From JABURQ01 sp029243145 (GTDB lineage: Bacteria; Planctomycetota; Planctomycetia; Planctomycetales; Planctomycetaceae): DNA of 64,000 nt. The position numbers and the translations under genes are program-made. Below, piece by piece: positions 35,491-44,467 of this stretch (positions are counted from its first letter, which is position 1; every line of letters begins with the position of its first letter). Below the pieces are notes generated by a model, which did not search any database, was not told the origin of the DNA, and saw nothing but the letters and a program-made list of their open reading frames with translations. The stretch covers positions 62,001-126,000 of the forward strand of contig CBFHYX010000011.1 of NCBI GenBank assembly GCA_965660145.1. The letters run 5' to 3'.

Positions 35491-35522
35491 GGGTGGCACA
35501 GGCCGGCTTGTCTGCCAGTTAA
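35491..35522 (+). repeat. Direct repeat with hairpin, copy 2
   Basis: A 32-base match to 35005-35036 with four mismatches, in the same orientation. It directly follows repeat family 3 copy A. The inverted arms are partly lost here. Confidence 0.65.
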
Positions 35523-35732
35523 TGAGCGAATTAAGCCTTGATCACAGATAGATCAGTATTTCACGGCGCCCGAAGCGGCACAAAAGTATTCGATTTTTTG
35601 AAGGAGTCCGCAGAACTCGTATTGACCCACGTTGATCTCGTGCCAGAATCATTATATACAATAAGTATCTGAGAAATATTCTCTGACAAGCAGACCGATT
35701 TCATCCCACGTAGCCAGGAAAGAGTCCAGCTC

Positions 35733-35963
35733 ATGAAATGGTATTTTGAAAGCTGCCGACTTTCGCATGTGTTATTGCTGGGAATCATCGTCTGGGCGAT
35801 TTGCGCAAGCTGGCTCCTGAAAGAGGTCGCTCCCGTTGCCTACATTGGCTTACACATGGCGACGACTGGAGTTTTCTTCATCGCATTTCTCGCGGTCGAT
35901 CGAAAATCAAAACGCGAAAAAGTTGTGCCTGCCGTTCAGGAACAACAGGATAAAGTGGCCTAA
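35733..35963 (+). CDS. Small two-helix membrane protein
   Basis: A 76-residue protein with two membrane helices (about residues 11-28 and 37-53) and a basic then polar tail, the usual layout of small planctomycete membrane proteins. The ATG at 35733 is the only good start. No family was recognised. It is five bases from the end of the convergent gene at 35969. Codon use and the clear helix pattern make it likely real. Confidence 0.5.
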   Translation: MKWYFESCRLSHVLLLGIIVWAICASWLLKEVAPVAYIGLHMATTGVFFIAFLAVDRKSKREKVVPAVQEQQDKVA

Positions 35964-35968
35964 TCTAC

Positions 35969-36688
35969 TTATTCTTTGCGAACTTGTACTTGCAGCGCGC
36001 CCAACATGCGTGTGATCTTGGTTTCTTTGCTGTTGATGAAGAAGACGTTTTCCAAAACGATGGCACGACGCTCTTGAGTCGGGTGCAAAATCAATCGTCC
36101 ACCTCGTAGCAAGAAATACTCAAACACGTCTGAGATTTCTTTTTCGATCCGTAAGTGCGGAGCCGAATAGCGTTCCAAGTCGCTCAGGACGCCGTGATGG
36201 TGCAGTAATTCGTTGGGACGAACTTCCCAATAATCGAACTGCACGCTGATCAACACTCCGATATAGATGAGTGTCATCATCGTAAAGAAACAAAAGTAGA
36301 ACGCGGAATTACAGAACGGCTGCAATGCCTTCAACACATTGGTCACCGCAGGTACTAACTCAGGATTAAACTCGAACACCGCCCAAAGTATCACACCGAC
36401 TGAAACACAAAAGAAAAACAACGTTAACGATGTCGTGCGTGGGAAGTCGAACGAAAGCACCACCATATTCAATGCCAGAATGCCTAAAAATATGAGTGCC
36501 ACGTTGCTGGTTGCAGGACTAATCTGATTCTTTTGAATCAAAAGATAAATGCCGGCAACCAACGAAGCAATCCAACTTGGGTACAGATACACAATCTTGG
36601 GATAGGAAACCAAATAAATACTGTCTGGCAGACTGGACTTGGAAGGTTCAGGACTCGCTGTGGATTGTGCATCACTCATTAGATTCAC
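35969..36688 (-). CDS. Membrane protein with C-terminal PH-like soluble domain
   Basis: A 239-residue protein (a Met at residue 4 is an alternative start). After a polar N-terminus, about four membrane helices follow: YPSWIASLVAGIYLLI, NVALIFLGILALNMVVL, TSLTLFFFCVSVGVILWAV, and FYFCFFTMMTLIYIGVLISV. The C-terminal 90 residues are soluble (FDYWEVRPNELLHHHGVLSD, HPTQERRAIVLENVFFINSK), resembling a bacterial PH-like (bPH2) strand pattern. No precise family was recognised. It is not in an obvious operon; a hairpin lies just upstream. Confidence 0.65.
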   Translation of the reverse strand: MNLMSDAQSTASPEPSKSSLPDSIYLVSYPKIVYLYPSWIASLVAGIYLLIQKNQISPATSNVALIFLGILALNMVVLSFDFPRTTSLTLFFFCVSVGVILWAVFEFNPELVPAVTNVLKALQPFCNSAFYFCFFTMMTLIYIGVLISVQFDYWEVRPNELLHHHGVLSDLERYSAPHLRIEKEISDVFEYFLLRGGRLILHPTQERRAIVLENVFFINSKETKITRMLGALQVQVRKE

Positions 36689-36726
36689 TCCCTAGTCTTG
36701 TGCATAGAACGCATTGTGCCTTAATC

Positions 36727-36758
36727 AGAAGTCCGACCGATCAAACAGTCGGACTTCT
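36727..36758. terminator. Hairpin downstream of the minus-strand secreted protein gene
   Basis: AGAAGTCCGAC (36727-36737) pairs perfectly with GTCGGACTTCT (36748-36758). It lies just past the stop of the minus-strand gene at 36784. The tail on that strand (GATTAAGG) is not T-rich, so it may be a factor-dependent or stabilising hairpin. Confidence 0.6.
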
Positions 36759-36783
36759 GGAGTGTAAGGTCGCATTGAGTCAA

Positions 36784-38514
36784 TCATTGACCCTGTAATT
36801 GCTGAAACATCATGAAGCCCTGCATCCCGAGTTGATACAACCCTTGAAGTTGTGCAGCGGGAATATGAGCTTTGGCATCGAGTCCACTTTCCGAGAAGGA
36901 TAAAGCATATCCGAGATAAGAAGGCTTAATCCCATCAACTGACAATGCTCCTGGAGGTAGCAAACCGAATTGAGACGCTTGTTCGACTCCTTGAGCAACC
37001 AGTGAAGGCAAGTCAAACAAAATGATGATATTCGCTTCGGCCCCTAACTTGGAGCGAGTTGCGTCCATGGCAGGACTCGTCGCAGGTGATGCTGCAGACT
37101 TCATCAAAGCCGACATCGCCTCGGTCCCACCACCGGTTGTTGCCAGAACTTGTTTTTTCAGATAGGCCATGCGACTCACAGCCCCTTCAGGACCGTACAT
37201 CATCTGCATTGCCATCTGCTGCATTTGCTTGGCTTGAGCTTGCTGCGGATTGAGGTCTGCTCCCTCTGGTGTGGGAAACTCTTGCTTTAAAGTCATCTTA
37301 TCAACAGCTTGACCATCAATGGTTTCCGCAGAGCCTTCGTAGGTCATAGTCTGTTTCATCACGGGAGTATCAATGTTTGACACCATTTTAAACATCCCCG
37401 GCAATGCCTCTTTCGCGGCGGATGTATCATTGACATCGTAAATAGCCGCAACGCGAAACAGGCCACTTGCGACATCGCCGAGTCCAAATGAGCTGACGTA
37501 TCCCTTCATATCGAGCGCTGAGAGCTTCTGAATAACATCGTCAACCTCCACTTCGGGAGCGGCATTTTCACCGAAGAACTTCGACATCAACTCGATACTC
37601 CACTTCGTCATTTTTGCCATATCGAGACTGATCCCGGCGTACATGACTTCATTCGCGGGTAACTTCGCAAAATTCTGCATGGCGTCTGGTTGTGAACCGG
37701 AGAGGAATTTTGAGGTCGCAGACCCTTTTTTCACAGCAAGATACTCGTCGAATTGAATTCCTTCTTTAGAGACGGACATCGCGATCAGGCAGCCATCCAG
37801 ATCTTTCACAGAATCCAATAACGATTTCGCCAGATCACTGTAAAAATCCATGATCGCTGCCATATCGATTCCGGGGACAGCCGCCCCTTGCGCTTCCGCG
37901 ACGGCAGCATCGAGCACGACATCAATATTATCGCGGGCTGCTTCGATCTCGCCCTGATATTGAGAAGCAATTTGCTGGATGTTGATGAAGATCCCGACAT
38001 CGGCTTTCATGATCATCATCTGTGCCTTCATATCGGCAGCCTTAGAGACGTTCTCAGCTTTGCCATCGACACATGCCTGAACAGCTTTCATGGCTTCGGC
38101 ATCTCGTGAGTAGAGCAGCCAATTTTCGTATTCGACATAGGTGTAGGCATCGCCGACAGCATCCTTGACGGCAGCCACATCATCCGACTCGACCGCAATG
38201 ATCAAAACCGGCTTGGGTGATCCCTTTTCAGCAATCGCGGCAAACCACCAATCGGTTCCTTTCTTGACACCCAATTTCGCAGGGTTATCAATGATCGTAC
38301 CCGACATTCCACCCACCGTCGCGCTGGCCATCTCGGCTTGAGCCGGCTCAACAGCCTCGACCAATTCCTTGAGTTTCACCGTAGTTTTGTCAACATCGGC
38401 AACACGAATGACCAACGCAGAGTTGGCAGGAAATGCCTCAACGGGAACTTTCGCCGCTTGGGCAGTTAACGTGCTCGCCAGTAAAGCGATGCCACAAAAT
38501 GTAAGCCTTAACAT
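36784..38514 (-). CDS. Large secreted protein of unknown function
   Basis: A 576-residue protein with a signal peptide (MLRLTFCGIALLASTLTAQA, cleavage before AKVPVEAFPANSALVIRVAD). The mature part alternates amphipathic helices and strands, with PANSALVIRVADVDKTTVKL near the start and WFAAIAEKGSPKPVLIIAVE. Met/Gln-rich helices (QQAQAKQMQQMAMQMMYGPE) lie at about residues 425-444. The overall layout resembles planctomycete secreted proteins near DUF3352, but the match is weak. It is probably a periplasmic structural or binding protein. It is transcribed alone, with the hairpin at 36727-36758 downstream. Confidence 0.7.
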   Translation of the reverse strand: MLRLTFCGIALLASTLTAQAAKVPVEAFPANSALVIRVADVDKTTVKLKELVEAVEPAQAEMASATVGGMSGTIIDNPAKLGVKKGTDWWFAAIAEKGSPKPVLIIAVESDDVAAVKDAVGDAYTYVEYENWLLYSRDAEAMKAVQACVDGKAENVSKAADMKAQMMIMKADVGIFINIQQIASQYQGEIEAARDNIDVVLDAAVAEAQGAAVPGIDMAAIMDFYSDLAKSLLDSVKDLDGCLIAMSVSKEGIQFDEYLAVKKGSATSKFLSGSQPDAMQNFAKLPANEVMYAGISLDMAKMTKWSIELMSKFFGENAAPEVEVDDVIQKLSALDMKGYVSSFGLGDVASGLFRVAAIYDVNDTSAAKEALPGMFKMVSNIDTPVMKQTMTYEGSAETIDGQAVDKMTLKQEFPTPEGADLNPQQAQAKQMQQMAMQMMYGPEGAVSRMAYLKKQVLATTGGGTEAMSALMKSAASPATSPAMDATRSKLGAEANIIILFDLPSLVAQGVEQASQFGLLPPGALSVDGIKPSYLGYALSFSESGLDAKAHIPAAQLQGLYQLGMQGFMMFQQLQGQ

Positions 38515-38717
38515 AATTCAGATCCTTAATCTGCGATGTCTGCGGAGCATCTCACAAAGAGTTCTCCGGCAATCGTGGTTTATCATCTGGTGACTCTACG
38601 TGCTTGATCGCAACGCGGATCACCAATATCTCCAAAATTTTAACGTCAGTTCATTGTGGCTTGCCTTATTTGAAAGTGCAAACCGGGATCTCTCGGAAAC
38701 ACAAGATTCATCAGAGT

Positions 38718-39647
38718 TTAGCGCAAATACGAATTGACCGTTTTGCGGAGACCTTCTGACAGAGAGAATACTGGTTCAAAGCCCAGTCGGTTGCAACTTT
38801 TCGAAATATCGGCCCAAGCATGTCGAACGTCACCAGAGCGAGCCTCTTGAAAATTCGGATTGGCATCCACCTCCAGCAGGTCAGAGATCTGATCCACCAA
38901 ATCCAGCAAGGTTGTAGACTGACCCGTCCCGATATTGAAGACTTCACCTGAGATATTCTCGGTGAATGCGGCTTTCAAATTGGCCTGAACAACATCCTCG
39001 ACATAGACAAAATCGCGAGATTGTCGTCCATCTCCAAAGATCGTCGGTTGCTCGCCCGCTCGAAACGCATCAATAAATAACGGAATGACGGCCGAATACG
39101 GACCTTTGGGATCCTGCCGAGGACCGTAGACATTAAAATACCTCAAGCAGACTGTTTCTAGAGAAAAGCAAGCGGCAAACGCTTCACAAAACTGTTCGCT
39201 GGCGAGCTTGGCGGCCGAGTAAGGAGAGATTGTTTGCGGAAGTTGATCTTCTGATTTGGGGAGATCGGGCCGCTCGCCATAAACACTGCAAGAACTCGCC
39301 AGCACAAAACGTCTGACTCCCGCTTGCCGACAGGCATCGAGCATTGAAACGGTGGCTGTCGTGCAATAATGATGGCACCCGAGAGGATCATCCAGACTCA
39401 ATGGCACCGAAGGGATCGCACCCAAATGAAAGACACAGTCCACTCCGTTGACCGCTGAGAGTGCCACATGGGGATCCGCACAATCCCCCTCAATCAAGCG
39501 ATATTGCCTCTTCATCCCGGCTAAGTTGCCGAGATGCCCCGTGCTCAGGTTATCAAGTACCGTCACCTGATGCCCGGCACGAATGAGCCCCGCCACAAGA
39601 TGGGAGCCGATAAATCCGGCTCCACCGGTCACCAGACATTCCGCCAT
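38718..39647 (-). CDS. NAD-dependent nucleoside-sugar epimerase (GalE/WbpP-like)
   Basis: A 309-residue extended short-chain dehydrogenase/reductase. The NAD-binding motif is TGGAGFIGSHLVAGLIRAGH (residues 8-27), followed by VLDNLSTGHLGNL and HLGAIPSVPLSLDDP. The catalytic set is S-S-C-S-VYG (about residue 118) and YSAAK (Tyr about 142, Lys 146). RYFNVYGPRQDP and IFGDGRQSRDFVYVEDV are typical of UDP-glucose/UDP-GlcNAc 4-epimerases. It likely makes an activated sugar for glycan synthesis. No glycosyltransferase is next to it. Confidence 0.88.
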   Translation of the reverse strand: MAECLVTGGAGFIGSHLVAGLIRAGHQVTVLDNLSTGHLGNLAGMKRQYRLIEGDCADPHVALSAVNGVDCVFHLGAIPSVPLSLDDPLGCHHYCTTATVSMLDACRQAGVRRFVLASSCSVYGERPDLPKSEDQLPQTISPYSAAKLASEQFCEAFAACFSLETVCLRYFNVYGPRQDPKGPYSAVIPLFIDAFRAGEQPTIFGDGRQSRDFVYVEDVVQANLKAAFTENISGEVFNIGTGQSTTLLDLVDQISDLLEVDANPNFQEARSGDVRHAWADISKSCNRLGFEPVFSLSEGLRKTVNSYLR

Positions 39648-39700
39648 CGATCCACCTCAAATTGCACAACCGAATTGCTGCAAACGAGAACGGCTAAACT

Positions 39701-41428
39701 CTATTTGAAGTCGGAAGGATCCCCAAACAACCCAGAGCCTATTCCACCACTACTGCCACCTTTCAGTGGACCTTTGTGTTTCCGCTGATATTCACTTTCA
39801 CCGGAGGGAGCCAAGTCTTCGTCTCTGACCGGCTCGGGAGCGGGTGTTAATTCTTTAATGGAAAGTGACATTCGGCGGCTGTCAGGGTCGATTGACAGAA
39901 CTTTGACTTCGATCTCTTGATCGACCTTCACCACATCGGTGACACGACCAATATGAGCGTGGGCCAGTTCGCTAATGTGTACCAGACCTTCAACGCCGAC
40001 TTCCAATTTCACGAACGCGCCAAATTTCGTGGTGCGTGTCACATTGCCACGAGTGATGACTCCTGGGCCATAAGTCTCGGCAGCGATCATCCAAGGATCT
40101 TTCTGCAACGCTTTCAGAGACAGACCGATTCGACTGCGTTCCTTTTCGAGCGTGACGATCTGAACCTCGACCTGTTGGCCTTCTTTCAGAATTTCTTTGG
40201 GATGCGTGATGTGCTGATAACTCATCTCGCCGATGTGTAAGAAGCCATCCGCACCACCGATATCAATGAACGCTCCATAATCTTTGAGGTTCTTGACGTA
40301 ACCGGTCAAAGTCTGCCCCACGGCCAACTCTTCCCAGAGAGTCTTGGCTTTTTCCTTACGCTCGATTTCGAGGAAGGCTTTATGGCTGACGACCAGATTT
40401 CGTTTCTTTTCGTTCGCCTCCATGATTGTCGACTGCAATTTTCGACCGATGAAGGGTTCGAGGTCGGAATGATAGACAAGATCGACCTGCCCTGCCGGCA
40501 TAAATCCTCGCATCGTGCCGACAGTCACTTCCAATCCACCTTTATTGGTTTTGGTCACCAGCGCATCGACAATCTGTCCCACAGAAAGTTCGCTCCAGTT
40601 TCCAGTCACTTTCTTACGACCGTGAGGCAGATTGACGTGAATCAGCCCTTCTTCCGCATCGTAGCGGTCGAATCGAACGCTGATTTTCGTCCCCGGTTGT
40701 GGTGTGGTCTTTTCGTTAAACTGACGCTTGGAGACCAAACCGTTAGAACGAAAACCAAGATCCAGAAAGATGTTTTCATCGTCAATTGTTTGCACGGTTG
40801 CCAGCAACGTCATGCCTTCGACGAGATCTTCCTCTGTCTGTGGGGTTTCTTCATCCCCGTCTTCTTCCGTATTCGCATCCTCGGCAACAGGGGTACCAGT
40901 CACAGAATCTCCGACTTCTCCGCTGGCGAGAGCCGCTGCAATTTCGGCTTCCATCTCGGCATCAAAGTCTTCCGCATCTTTGGGGATCTCGACAGGCCCC
41001 TTCGGGGCTTGTGCCGGATCGACCGCCGCCGGTGTGTCTGGCTGATCGCTGGGCACCGCCTGCGAGGCTTCGGGTGTCTGAGCTTGTTTCAGTTTGTCGC
41101 GCAGAGAGGCGGGGTTCTTTCCCTCTTGTTCGACCGGGACCGATTGATCGATCGCAGAAACCGGCGGGGCTGCCGATTGAATGGGAGTTTCAATCGAAGG
41201 TTCAGCAGGTGGCTCTACTATTACTGGAGCCTCGCTCACCTCGGGTTGATCCACGGAGGGAGTCTCCGCAGGAGCCGGAGCTTCCACGGATTTTTGCTCA
41301 GTGGTGATGGGAGATTCCGTAGGGGAAGAGTCCTGTGAAGACGCTTCCGCAACGGGAGTCGCATCCGCTTCGGGTTGTGGAGTGGAGACTGTGTCCTGCT
41401 CGGACGGTTTCGGAGTATCCGAACTCAT
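39701..41428 (-). CDS. rpsA: S1-domain RNA-binding protein (ribosomal protein S1-like) with long acidic N-terminus
   Basis: A 575-residue protein. Residues 1 to about 205 are Pro/Ala/Glu/Ser-rich and acidic, with no structured motif, so likely disordered. Four S1 OB-fold repeats follow: EGMTLLATVQTIDDENIFLD, then VGQIVDALVTKTNKGGLEVT, VGQTLTGYVKNLKDYGAFID (with IGGADGFLHIGEMSYQH), and GVITRGNVTRTTKFGAFVKL with VEGLVHISELAHAHI. Canonical S1 proteins have four to six such domains and no long acidic extension. It should bind mRNA on the 30S subunit and assist initiation. The C-terminus (PLKGGSSGGIGSGLFGDPSD) is glycine-rich. Confidence 0.85.
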   Translation of the reverse strand: MSSDTPKPSEQDTVSTPQPEADATPVAEASSQDSSPTESPITTEQKSVEAPAPAETPSVDQPEVSEAPVIVEPPAEPSIETPIQSAAPPVSAIDQSVPVEQEGKNPASLRDKLKQAQTPEASQAVPSDQPDTPAAVDPAQAPKGPVEIPKDAEDFDAEMEAEIAAALASGEVGDSVTGTPVAEDANTEEDGDEETPQTEEDLVEGMTLLATVQTIDDENIFLDLGFRSNGLVSKRQFNEKTTPQPGTKISVRFDRYDAEEGLIHVNLPHGRKKVTGNWSELSVGQIVDALVTKTNKGGLEVTVGTMRGFMPAGQVDLVYHSDLEPFIGRKLQSTIMEANEKKRNLVVSHKAFLEIERKEKAKTLWEELAVGQTLTGYVKNLKDYGAFIDIGGADGFLHIGEMSYQHITHPKEILKEGQQVEVQIVTLEKERSRIGLSLKALQKDPWMIAAETYGPGVITRGNVTRTTKFGAFVKLEVGVEGLVHISELAHAHIGRVTDVVKVDQEIEVKVLSIDPDSRRMSLSIKELTPAPEPVRDEDLAPSGESEYQRKHKGPLKGGSSGGIGSGLFGDPSDFK

Positions 41429-41566
41429 GGCGCAGAGAACCTGTATCTAATCAATGAAAACAATCCGGGACGAACGTCGATTGACCGCCCCGTGTACTCC
41501 GCTCACCATAACCAAACGACTCACAAAACGCCAAGGATAACGGAATTTCTCAGAACCCCCGGAAAA

Positions 41567-41923
41567 TTACAAATCGTCTTCACGATCATCATTGAGTTGG
41601 TCATCGAAAGGTTCGGACTGGCTTTTGAGCGCGTCCGATTTGCGAAATACCGCCACAATATCGTCAATTGGGACCACAAACAGCAAATTATCTGATTCCA
41701 AATCAACAGGGATCGCGTTTTTCGGATGGAACAAGACCTTGTCATATTTACGAATCGGAAAATCAACATCTCGGGCCACTTGAGCACTGATTTCCACAAT
41801 TCTTCCGGTAATTGTCGGAATCTCCGCATCGTCGGGCAACACGATTCCACCGCGAGTCGTCTGACGACTTTCGTCTTTACGAATCAGAATTCGCATGCCC
41901 AGCGGTTCGACAAATTCACTCAT
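41567..41923 (-). CDS. GroES-like co-chaperonin
   Basis: A 118-residue protein starting VEPLGMRILIRKDESRQTTR, with GGIVLPDDAEIPTITGRIVE and YDKVLFHPKNAIPVDLESDN: a Cpn10 (GroES) fold with the mobile-loop region QTTRGGIVLP. It lacks the usual YGGTEIK-like segment and has an extra acidic tail (SEPFDDQLNDDREDDL). Canonical GroES is about 95 residues and sits beside groEL; here no groEL is near. So it is a divergent paralogue, perhaps adapting a dedicated chaperonin or acting alone. It lies 139 bases upstream of the S1 gene on the same strand. Confidence 0.8.
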   Translation of the reverse strand: MSEFVEPLGMRILIRKDESRQTTRGGIVLPDDAEIPTITGRIVEISAQVARDVDFPIRKYDKVLFHPKNAIPVDLESDNLLFVVPIDDIVAVFRKSDALKSQSEPFDDQLNDDREDDL

Positions 41924-42057
41924 CTCTGAAAACTTCCCTTGGAGAATGGAGAAGACATCTGTCCTAAAATCAAAAATTTCTCACTCAGATCATCACCGGT
42001 GATCATAAACGGTCAGTCGAGACAAACAAGACCTGAACGAACCGGAATCACATTTAT

Positions 42058-43332
42058 TCAGTCCTCCACACGAAAATCAATTTGCTCAATCGCCGCATGA
42101 CCCGATTTTTGGAACGGACGCGGCATCGGTTGCGCGGCCCCTTTCTCATCAATCGTTCGGCAACGCAAGATGTATTCTCCCGCAGGAAGTCCCGGAAGCA
42201 GTGCCGCCCAATGAGCTTTTCCTAATCGCATCGGCCAATTTTTCGGCTGTCCCGTTGCATCGAAGCCGGTCGTCGGCTGAGGAATCACACCGCCCGGCAA
42301 TCCTCCCCCCCATTGAGACGGAGGAGATAAAATCTCGGCATCCTCCCACGGTGCTGACGCAAAATAGCGATCATCTGCGGACGGTTTCACATCGCGATTC
42401 TGAACCCAGACCTGCACTTTCTTCAACCCTGAGATCCCCACTTGTGCATATCCGGTCACAGCAAGAGGATTGTTGGGTTTCACTTTCTTGGGAACCGAGA
42501 GAGTCGCTGCAAAGGTTTTCAGTGGACTGTCGAGATCGTTGTTCCCTTTCTCGTAGGTATCGTTTGCGGTTGCCAAGTTGGATAACACAATCGTCGTCAG
42601 CCATTTGATCGACTTGAATCCATACGCTTCGGGAACCACCATCCGCACGGGGCCACCTCGCTCGGGACTGAGCCATTCTCCGTTCAACTTGTAACACAAA
42701 ATCACGGGTGGCAAATCGAAAGGGTCTTCCAGCACTCTTCCGACGGGTAGAGAACTACGAAACATCTGCTGCTCATCGTCATTGTGGTAGCCATAATAAA
42801 ATATGCGCCGCAAATCGTTCACCGGTTGAGCACGCCAGATCAGATCCCGCAATGGGACTCCCTCCCAAATCCCCATCCCTAAAGGACAACCGATATTCAA
42901 GCACGTCATCACTTTCGGAAATCGGACGCTATTCTTCTCTGCCATCTTCATCAATTCAGAGAAATCAAGTGCCTTCTCTTTGGTCAAAGGAGACCGCAAG
43001 CGAGCTGGGTGCTCGGGATCGCTGATCACCTCTAACTTCCAAGAATCACGCGTCATTCCCACTTCTGACATTTTCTCTGCCGACAAAGAATGAGGAACCG
43101 GCTTCCCGCGAGAGACATCCCGAAAGTCTTCAGGACGAGTCAACCACGACTCAATCTCGTCAATCGCCGATTGCAACAGTGTGTCTCGGTCTGATTCTTT
43201 CGCCGAAAGGGGAGAACACGAAAAAGCCGTCGCCCCGACCGCCCCTAACTGCAAAAAATAGCGTCGTGAAAGGGCCACATGCTGATTGAGGAAGGGCTGA
43301 ATCTCCAAAGGTTTGATTGGGGGAGTTGGCAT
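42058..43332 (-). CDS. Tat-exported molybdopterin oxidoreductase (sulfite oxidase-like)
   Basis: From the ATG at 43332 (residue 24 of the open frame) about 424 residues. The Tat signal SRRYFLQLGAVGATAFS is clear. The Moco domain shows VMTCLNIGCPLGMGIWEGVP, where Cys is in the position that binds molybdenum, then LRDLIWRAQPV, LCYKLNGEWLSPERGGPVRM and VVPEAYGFKSIKWLTTIVL. The C-terminal part (GYAQVGISGLKKVQVWVQNR, GEYILRCRTIDEKGAAQPMP) is the immunoglobulin-like dimerisation domain. The twin arginine, cofactor cysteine and Ig domain fit the YedY/sulfite oxidase group. The substrate is unclear. No heme partner is adjacent. Confidence 0.85.
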   Translation of the reverse strand: MPTPPIKPLEIQPFLNQHVALSRRYFLQLGAVGATAFSCSPLSAKESDRDTLLQSAIDEIESWLTRPEDFRDVSRGKPVPHSLSAEKMSEVGMTRDSWKLEVISDPEHPARLRSPLTKEKALDFSELMKMAEKNSVRFPKVMTCLNIGCPLGMGIWEGVPLRDLIWRAQPVNDLRRIFYYGYHNDDEQQMFRSSLPVGRVLEDPFDLPPVILCYKLNGEWLSPERGGPVRMVVPEAYGFKSIKWLTTIVLSNLATANDTYEKGNNDLDSPLKTFAATLSVPKKVKPNNPLAVTGYAQVGISGLKKVQVWVQNRDVKPSADDRYFASAPWEDAEILSPPSQWGGGLPGGVIPQPTTGFDATGQPKNWPMRLGKAHWAALLPGLPAGEYILRCRTIDEKGAAQPMPRPFQKSGHAAIEQIDFRVED

Positions 43333-43634
43333 CTGATGACTCTCTAGTGTGAGGCGAAGAACGACCAGATCCATTCTCCAAAGTGACCATTCTGTATGCA
43401 ATCAGGAACTCAATTCCCGTACAATAATCGGAAAACCTCCGGGTTCTTGATTATATTTCCCTTCCGAGATGATCCATTTCTCATCGATTCACGTTAGCAG
43501 TTGGTTGAGAAACAGATTTGTCCGCGAGAACGAGAAATTTGAAGAGTTGGCAGCAAACTGGAGTTTTTCAACGAGATGTTAAGACGTTGAAAATTTATCG
43601 CAGACCATATCCCCGACAGCTTGAGGAAAAGCGT

Positions 43635-43931
43635 ATGTTCGAAGTTTTCGGCATCTTGTTTGGCGTCATCTTCGTGCTTGCGGTCGTCTCGATCATTCGC
43701 GGTGCAATCCGCATCGGACGTATCCAAAACAAAGTCTGGGATGCGGTCGAAGAGCAATTGGACAATCCGTCTCATCGATCCCCCACCGAAGATCCCAATC
43801 CTCTCGACAGCCGGCCTCACAATTACAATTGTAATCAATGTGGCGCAGCGCTGGGTGACAATGCCGATGTTTCACCGAGCGGTGATTTCAAATGCACGTA
43901 CTGCGACAAATGGTCGAACATCCATTCGTAG
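43635..43931 (+). CDS. Small membrane protein with zinc ribbon
   Basis: From the ATG at 43635 (GAGGAAAAG about 10 bases upstream) 98 residues. The first 25 are one membrane helix (EVFGILFGVIFVLAVVSIIR), and the C-terminal 35 hold a zinc ribbon: NCNQCGAAL with FKCTYCDKW, i.e. C-x2-C then C-x2-C. Such single-helix, zinc-ribbon proteins occur in planctomycetes without known function. It probably faces the cytoplasm with its ribbon. A longer frame from 43518 has no supporting features. Confidence 0.65.
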   Translation: MFEVFGILFGVIFVLAVVSIIRGAIRIGRIQNKVWDAVEEQLDNPSHRSPTEDPNPLDSRPHNYNCNQCGAALGDNADVSPSGDFKCTYCDKWSNIHS

Positions 43932-44035
43932 ACGTTATTTTTTCGAGGTATTGAAACTGAAGCCCCCTACCGCAAGGTACTCTTACTCAAACTGATCTCC
44001 CGAATCTCTAAACTCTCAAATTCAAGGAACTCAAC

Positions 44036-44467
44036 ATGCTCGCACGAATTTCGCTGACGCTGATATTCCTCTGTTCCACAACATTCGCCGCAACTGCGGA
44101 AGATGTGATCCTCTATCCCGATTACAAAAAGGGAGACAGTCATTTCTATGAGGCAACCGTGGAGATCAAACAAACCCTCACCCTCAACGGAATGAATATC
44201 GAAACCGCCGTATCAACTCTGGAAGAACGGCAACTTGATGTCACCAAGAAGTCGGAAACTGCAACCTCGTTCGAGCTAAAAACCAATCGCATGCAATTCG
44301 ACATGACTTTGCCGGGGGGAGTGACCGTCTCTTTTGATTTGGAAAACCCCGACCGTGAACCACAAGTCCCACAGCTCAAACCGCTGTTTGAGTTATTGAA
44401 AGTGGTCAGCAAACTTTCGGCATCTCTCGAATTAAACGCCTCCAGTGAAATCGAAGAACTTGCGTAA
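44036..44467 (+). pseudogene. DUF6263-like secreted protein, C-terminus cut off by a mobile element
   Basis: The ATG at 44036 encodes a signal peptide (MLARISLTLIFLCSTTFAAT, then AED) and then LYPDYKKGDSHFYEATVEIK, QTLTLNGMNIETAVSTLEER and MTLPGGVTVSFDLENPDREP, followed by FELLKVVSKLSASLELNASS. This matches the front half of DUF6263 family proteins, which usually run to about 300 residues. The frame stops at 44467, immediately after the point where a group II intron reverse transcriptase fragment begins on the other strand. So the gene has lost its second half. Both sequences share about 15 bases at 44450-44464, suggesting a microhomology junction. Confidence 0.7.

Larger units (their letters stand above)
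34862..35732. other. Repeat-filled intergenic region, no gene accepted
   Basis: About 870 bases hold no convincing gene. Several short modules recur here and in 45.9-46.9 kb: an ACCGCGGAGTTCGCTGAG-type module (34967-34997 and 35297-35328, again on the opposite strand at 46853-46886), a GCGTCGCCGCG-type module (35043-35073, again near 46712-46741), and repeat family 3 (35375-35486). Hairpins at 35011-35034 and 35080-35116 are also present. The mixture looks like accumulated repeat debris. Confidence 0.6.

Noticed and set aside
40382..41338. 318-codon frame on the plus strand opposite the S1-like gene
   Set aside because: It lies wholly antisense to a strongly supported S1 protein, has a Cys/His/Arg-rich composition typical of shadow frames, and has no motif.
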